From Asterochloris sp. CNOR1 (taxonomy: Eukaryota > Chlorophyta > Trebouxiophyceae > Trebouxiales > Trebouxiaceae), in the NCBI GenBank assembly GCA_963969365.1, contig OZ017750.1, forward strand, positions 868,001 to 932,000: a stretch of DNA of 64,000 bases, read 5' to 3'. The position numbers were made by a program, and so were the translations under genes. Shown piece by piece: positions 57,901 through 64,000 of this stretch; position 1 is the stretch's first letter; each line of letters begins with the position of its first letter. The notes under the pieces are model-generated. The model had not been told where the DNA came from and did not search any database. It was given only the letters and a program-made list of their open reading frames with translations.

Positions 57901-60900
57901 GTTTTGCAGCTGGGTGATGCTTAGCTGTGACAGCTCACGTGCCCCTCTGATGACACTGCATTGAGCATGTCAGACATTTGCAAGGCGTTTCATTGATGCA
58001 AGCAGCACATGTCTGCTGCAGTGCAAGGCCAGCGCTGAGACTTTACCTGAGATCTGCGGCTAGCAGTCCACTTGATTCACTGTAGAAATATGCAGGGAGG
58101 ACATCAGCATACTCCCGCACATAAAACCCACTTGCCTGCACGGCACAAGCTGATTGATATGAGGCCTCTGCCCACTACAACAACAGGGGCACAGCCTTGG
58201 CCTGCATGCCTACATGTCCAGGGGTGAAGAACTCATACTGCTGCCCGGACGAGCCGGTGGTGGTGAATGCCTTGATCTGGTATGTCTGCAGATCATTGCT
58301 CTGCAAACATACACCACAGATCATGACTTACATCTGCCAAAAGCATGGTGAGGATCAGGCAGAGCTTCAAGTATGGCTCACATATGTGAGGAGGTTGGTC
58401 TGGTATTTCTTCCTGAATGCAGCCAGGTAGGCGGCATTGTATGTGTTCCAACCTGCAGACACCGGACAACCACAACATTGGGTGACCAGCCAGCATAAGG
58501 CCCAGTTCCTGGTAGAGATATGGTGGCTGCCAGTCTCCCAGCAAGAGCAAACCGTACCTGGTGGTGCCAGTGTGTCAAAGGCTGACCACAGGTACAACAC
58601 TGCTTCGTTGATGACTTGCAGCCGAATGTTGCAGATAACATTCTGAAAGGAGGTCACAGTACCCCTGCAGAAGTACGTCAGCTGAAGTTTGTTTTTGAGA
58701 TACCAGACGGAGCGCTTAGTACAGGCTAGCTGAGCACAACTCACGCAGACAAGCTATTGTAGAAGCTCCTGTCGACGATGAACACAACCAGCTGCACCAC
58801 GGCTGTGAATGCCAGCATGACGAGGCACCCCAGGCGCAGCCTGACAAGTGCTGCCTTGGCTGCGGGGCTGTTAAGCAGACGGGCCAGCTTCTTGAAACGC
58901 TTGGCCTTGGCATAGGCCGTGCGGTGGTCGTCGCCCCCACCCTGCAATGCAACCAGCTGTGGATAGTGGAAGAAGGACGCAATCTTGCACAAGTTCGCCA
59001 GGCTGCATTGCAGCATATAAGCAAATAACCTACCTGCCCATTCAGAGGCACAAAATACCATGCACAGAGTAGCTATTGCTCTGGCCTTACAAGACTGATG
59101 CTGGCAGTGATGAAAACAGGCTTGCATGCTTTGTTCAAGGGATTGTGTGACTTTACCTTGACACCATCCCCTCCCACCGAGGACTTGCCATCACCTCCCT
59201 CGTCCACTGAAGATTGCTCTGCAGCAGAGGAGGGCCAACACTTGCAGGTGGACTGGCCTGGCCATTGGCGACTTGGACAGTGCAGTGGCCTTTTGCTGCC
59301 AGCTAACCTGATCGGGCGTCTGCTATGTCCCGGGCCTTCTTGCTCTGGCCTTGGCCTTCCTCCCCTTGGCCTTCCTCCCTTCCTTCCTCCTCTTCCTCAG
59401 CAACAGCGTCAACCTCTTCCTCCATGTCATCATCGTCTGCCCTGTGGGCAGAAACAGTTTGCCACGTGAAGCACAATCCCCAAATTGACGTGACCACATA
59501 ACACGTACAAGAAATTGGAGCTGCATGGAACTGCACATGGAGCAACTGCTCGGCTCCCAAGGGCATTGCCTCCTCTTCAGGACAGCCACTCACCCAGCAT
59601 CCACTGCCCATTGGGCAGCAGACTGGCTTCTGCCTGAGAGAGGCCGGGTACTCTTGGCCGCTTTGCTGGTCAGCAGCTGGCCAACTAGACGCTGAGGATC
59701 GGCTCTGACCTTGCTATCTGTGCTGGTCACCCTCAGAAGATACCTGCAGAAGGCATGGCTGAAGTCATGGCAGCTACATCAGGCGTCAAGTTGCTGCACG
59801 AATTTCGCCAGGCAAGCTGAGACCACCCAGCATTCTGGTATGGGCCACAGTTTGGGCTGCTGATCACCTGAGGCCATCACCATGCTTATCCATGCCTTGC
59901 ACAAAGCATCTGAGCTTGGCGCCGTCGCAGTGGATGCCTTCAACAGCAAGTTTCTCGCTGACGGCATCGGTTTTGGCAGCCTTCTTGCCAGCGCGCTTCA
60001 GCTGCAGAAAGTCCTCAGTCCTCAACTTTGACTTTCCTTCCACAGCCATGACATCTGCAGCATTGGGACTAGCCTATTCAGCCATAGGCGCATTGACAAG
60101 GAGTTGAAATGCCCAGCGTTCCCACTGAACTCGAATAATGCAGCACTTGACATGAATGCAACTTGTGCACTTAGCATCTTGCGGCGAAAATATGTGGCAC
60201 CAACATGTGACCCACCTGCAAGCTGGACAAGGTGTGCCAGTTTGGCTTCCTTGAAGGCTGTGTGTGGGTAGCCAAAGAGCACAGCTGCGTCTCTGTTTGC
60301 GCTCTTGATCCTGCGAAGAGTGGGGCAGTAAATCAGCCTTGTCATCCATCATACTTACTCAACGATGGAGTCTGTGTAAATTCACGACTTCTCACTTACC
60401 TGCAGTGGCCATCCACCTCCAAAACGCCGTCCAGAGCATCAGCCCTCCACAGATCCACAACATACAGGGTGCGCTCCTGATTACCTGCAGCCAGTGATCA
60501 GGACAGTGCTGACCTTGCTGCACATGTCAATGTTGGAGATGCTTCAAATGTGAGACTGTACTGAAAGCAGCTGGGCACCAAGCCTGGCCCCCACAGCTGT
60601 CCGATGGGCAGGACAGAAGCTGCAGACAGGCCAACCTTTCTTCACATATTGCTGGCTTTGTTTCCTGCAGCTGTTCTGCAGACCATGCAATACTCACGAT
60701 CATCCTCCATCTGGCTGGCCGCAAACAGACCCTGCTCCATTAGCTCATAGGGCTCCACCTCTGTTGAGCTTGCCTCCACAACCTCCATGTGAGCTGCTAC
60801 CACCATTGAGGCCTTTTCAGCCTCCTGCGTGGACAGCTCAGGGACGTGGACGCTCAAACACACAGGTGTGTGCATCTGGATGCCTCAGGTCAGTGCCTAT

Positions 60901-63900
60901 TGCGACCCAGAAAGGCCAGTCCAGCATGCAAAGTGCCGAGTGGCGTCCCACCTGGCTTTCAGTTGTCTCCTTGGGAGGGGTGCGCCAGGCAACACAGAAC
61001 GATGAAGGTCCATTGCCTGTCCCAGCAGCGCTGGTTGAGTGCAGTGCAAAGCGCCGCAGCTGCTCAGTGACGCCTGAGGGTGCAGCTGGTGACGGAGTGT
61101 AGCCCTCGTCCTGGCTGCCTGCAAAAGCAGACATATGTGGCTGGCACCATGCATATATATGCCCTGTTTAACAGCTGCATGAACCGCTCTTACTCCACAG
61201 CTGCAGCATCTTGTACCTGCCAGCAGCGTCGGGGTCTGGCTCCTGCTCCCAGTGCTCTCAAACACGTCCACCAGCATTTCAATATTTTTGGTGGCCAGCT
61301 GGGCGATCGTGACCCCATACAGCCGCTGAATTGTTTTGCTGTCTGCACGTGCAGCCAGAATGGTGCCGTCATCCCGCACCAGCAGCCTCAGGCGCTGAGT
61401 CAACGCCATCATCTCCTGCAGGGTGCACAGATCCACAGTCTGCATGAGGCGGACACTCATGTCCACTGCCATGCCGAGCGCCATGCAGAGCCGTCCTTCT
61501 GGGAAACCCTGGCCCACTGCTCCTGCTAGGATTGTGATGACACATGAGCCGTCAACACTGGGTCAAGGCTTGGGGGAGGTTGCAGGCACTCTCTGTTTAT
61601 GGGCGCCCCTCTCAGAGCATTACCTGGGGCGTGAAAGGCCCCCAGCCATCTGAATTGCTGGGGTCGCTGGCAGAGGTGCTGGCACACAAAACCTTCTGGC
61701 CCCCCAGGTCGTGGATGGAGGCAGTCATCTTCAGCGGAAGATGCTTGTTGCCTGGTCCAACAAAGGTGACTGTGCGTCCCATCCGGCAGGAGGTGCCTCC
61801 AGCTTGCATGTTCCTGCAGTCATATTCAATTGCCTGACACTCCTGCCCGTACGCCAGCAGGAAGCAGTTCAGAAACCAGCTGGCTTACCTGCCCTTGACA
61901 GCGCTTTGCATCCACTTCTGGTGGAGTGCGGCATGGGGGGGAGCCATGTACTCTGACAGAAGGTGTCTGCTGCTCATCAGAGTGCCTGCAGGCCATATTC
62001 ATTCTCAGAGACTGCTGTTGACATGTTTTGCTGAGAGGGCCACCCACCTGGTGGCAGACGGAGTTGGTGCGCAAACTGGTGATTGGAGTACAGAATTTTG
62101 CCAAACAGGTCTACCGCCACAATACCAGTTGCCATCCTCTCATGCGAATACCTGCAGTGCGCAGCAGCAGTTGGTAAGGAAGCCGTTCTACTGACAAGGT
62201 GGGTGGGATGCGCTTGTTCTATACTCAGCAGCCTCAAGCAGCCAGTGCCCTTGTCCGGCGTGGCAGCAGGGCGCCCTGCAACAGCTCGTGTTCAGTGCAG
62301 CAGCGTGGCAGCCTGGAAGGATGAGCAGGCAGCTGTCCAGCAAGCCCAGCAGAGGACCTGCAGAGCAAGCAGATAGCTGCCCTCCAAGATTTTGCCTGAG
62401 AGCATACCGAGACGACTCACGTGATCTTGCAGCTGAGCACACGCAGCTCTGATGAGCCGCTAAATGAGATGGAGAAGTGAACAGGCACCTGGGGGCCATA
62501 GCGGTGCTTCACAGTCGCCTGCATCCAATGGGAGTCTGATCAGCAACCCTTGCGCCTGGAATGGCCTGGCCAATGTTTTGCAAGCCACAACTGGCCAGAC
62601 TCGCTAAGCGCCACTCACAGCAAACTCGAATGGTGGCAGTGCTTTGGCAGCCTCGTTGTCAGTAAGCGCGAGTTTGTAGAAGGCAGTGGCCTTGTCATTA
62701 GCCTCTGTCATTTGGCGCTCAAGCTCATTATCCAGCCCAAAAGTTTGGACAGATCTGCTGGTCAGATCAGATGGGCTGTAGCCCAGCAGATCTGTGAACG
62801 ACTTGCTTGCACTGTAAATCTGCACTCAGGCATTCAGCAGTCAGCCACTTTTGTGTCAGCCAGCAACCTGGAGGAGAATGTATGAAAAGCCATGCTGGAC
62901 TTTGCGATCTGGGCACCTGTCCATCCCCAGCACACCATACAAGCCCCACACGATAATCTTCCTCCACCTGTAGCGCATCATCAGGTCTCAGCCAGCAGGG
63001 CGTTGTGGTATGTGGTATGTCACAGCTATGCTGCATTTGCCACCTGGTATGGCTGAAGTACAGGACAAAGGTACGCAATGCCTGGGCCCCAGCTTTGGTT
63101 CCAATATGCAGCTCACCGGTTGGAATGTGCCAGTGTAGCCTTCACCGCCGGCAGTCTGGTTGATCTCCACCTTAGCTGGGAATGTAGATCCACTCTTATG
63201 CATTGCCACGATGTCCCTGGGCCCTGTGCACAACAGGCAATCCTGTGTCGGAGGGCTGGCCACCAAACATGCCATGCTTTTTGGACACAGAGCACATCAT
63301 GATAAGATGATTGCTCCAAACAGAGATGTGGCTGGCGCAGTGCAGACATGCCAGGCAAAGCTGCAGCGCGACCTGCCAGCAGCCTTACCTGTGCCTATCA
63401 GCACTCCCTTGCCAGTCGCCTTGTATCTGGCCAGGATGGCATTGTGTTGCTGAGAGAAGGGTGGTGGCATGAGGCTGTTTACGTTCTTGTCTGTCAGCTC
63501 TCCAGGTTTGTAGCCAAACAGCTTGCATAGAGCCTGCAGGAGACGCGCAGTTGTAGCTGCCAGCTGATGTCAGGGCACCAGTGCCCTGCTGCAGGGAAGT
63601 AGGGAGGCGCTGCTTGTGGCGAGGTGTGCTGCGCTGAGCAGTCGCTGGCCAGGCACCAGATGGTTTTTGCTGAGCCTCAAGCAGCCATTGGCATGATGCC
63701 CAGTGCCTAAGTTTGCTCACCTGATCAAAGCGTGACTTGGGTCTTTGTGCAGCCACTACAATAATATGCAGCTGAAGCAGCCACCCTTGACAAAGGAGGA
63801 TGGGGCTGCTTGAGCTCACCAGGTTTGTGTACTGGATGATGCCAGTGTCACTGATCATGATGATCGCATCCGGATTCTCATCTGACATCAGGACAGGCAG

Positions 63901-64000
63901 GCCGCCATCTGCCCCCGCTAGGTTGGCCTCGAACAGCTGCTGCTTGGCCCGTTCAGCCTGGGCCTGCACTCAGGCATTGCACTGCCAGTAAAATCACAAA
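54961..64000 (-). CDS. PAS-domain transmembrane protein of the tiny-macrocysts (TMC) type, 5' partial
   Basis: The gene enters from the right edge (an exon acceptor lies at 63963) and stops at 54961. First visible is a short coiled segment and a PAS domain: NPDAIIMISDTGIIQYTN joins in phase to ALCKLFGYKPGELTDKNV and NSLMPPPFSQQHN (exons 63963-63820 and 63533 to about 63388). This is the form typical of algal and Dictyostelium TMC proteins. Further PAS-like units sit near 62830 (YSASKSFTDLLGYSPSDL), 62140 (GIVAVDLFGKILYSNHQF), 61390 (LVRDDGTILAARADSKTI) and 60310 (KSANRDAAVLFGYPHTAF). An acidic/Lys linker (about 59440-59320) precedes about four membrane segments, such as VLFVLMPIYY at about 55570, CMVTSLGVLWWLL at about 57560 and LRLGCLVMLAFTAVVQLVVF at about 58830. 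The cytosolic tail is Pro/Ser-rich and ends SFAGDE. TMC proteins are putative sensors; the ligand is unknown. Confidence 0.75.

Noticed and set aside
1-64000. Mobile elements, prophage, CRISPR or bacterial operons
   Set aside because: No transposase, reverse transcriptase, integrase, terminal repeats or regular spaced repeats were seen; intron-rich structure excludes a bacterial source.

Overview
This window is eukaryotic nuclear DNA. Nearly every gene is broken by short GT-AG introns with a TGCAG-type acceptor, and several predicted proteins start with plastid transit-like leaders. The gene set fits a photosynthetic green alga: chloroplast cytochrome c assembly (Ccs1), a P1B copper ATPase of the plastid PAA type, a Rubisco-methyltransferase-like SET protein, a BASS transporter, and a PAS protein of the tiny-macrocysts type common in algae. 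A trebouxiophyte-like chlorophyte is my inference; the species cannot be told from the sequence. Exon joins below were made by hand from reading frame, phase and splice signals, not from transcripts.

Layout, left to right: 3' end of an unrecognised gene (1-752, +); a 128-aa plastid-type membrane protein (983-1714, +); a long kinesin-14 gene (11182-2235, -) starting 127 bp from a divergent SET-domain gene (11310-13157, +); a coiled-coil gene (17650-13282, -) divergent from CCS1 (17874-21437, +); CDP-diacylglycerol synthase (21675-23602, +); a BASS carrier (24185-26966, +); a tail-anchored C2-like protein (29657-27236, -); the proteasome assembly factor UMP1 (30272-31102, +); and, only 68 bp later, a homologue of the centriole duplication factor STIL/Ana2/SAS-5 (31171-36381, +).

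The right half holds mitoribosomal protein mS38 (37229-36513, -), an AKAP7-like 2H phosphoesterase (38996-37592, -), the Cu-ATPase (39214-44219, +), a small GATA zinc-finger protein (44391-45040, +), an unrecognised minus-strand gene tail (45239 to about 45.8 kb), a 12-exon multi-pass membrane protein (46354-48740, +), the spliceosomal WD40 protein PRP4 (54546-49145, -), and a PAS/transmembrane protein whose 5' part lies beyond the right edge (64000-54961, -).

The best candidate for something little described is the STIL homologue: it has the N-terminal domain, the short central coiled coil and the C-terminal STAN motif. A second pattern is that several introns carry degraded tandem duplications, some copying the neighbouring exon edge. 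Three GC-AG introns are also inferred. Functionally, the block from CCS1 to the BASS gene is plastid membrane biogenesis, while kinesin-14, the coiled-coil gene and STIL point to microtubule and centriole biology. I saw no mobile element, CRISPR array or RNA gene I could defend.
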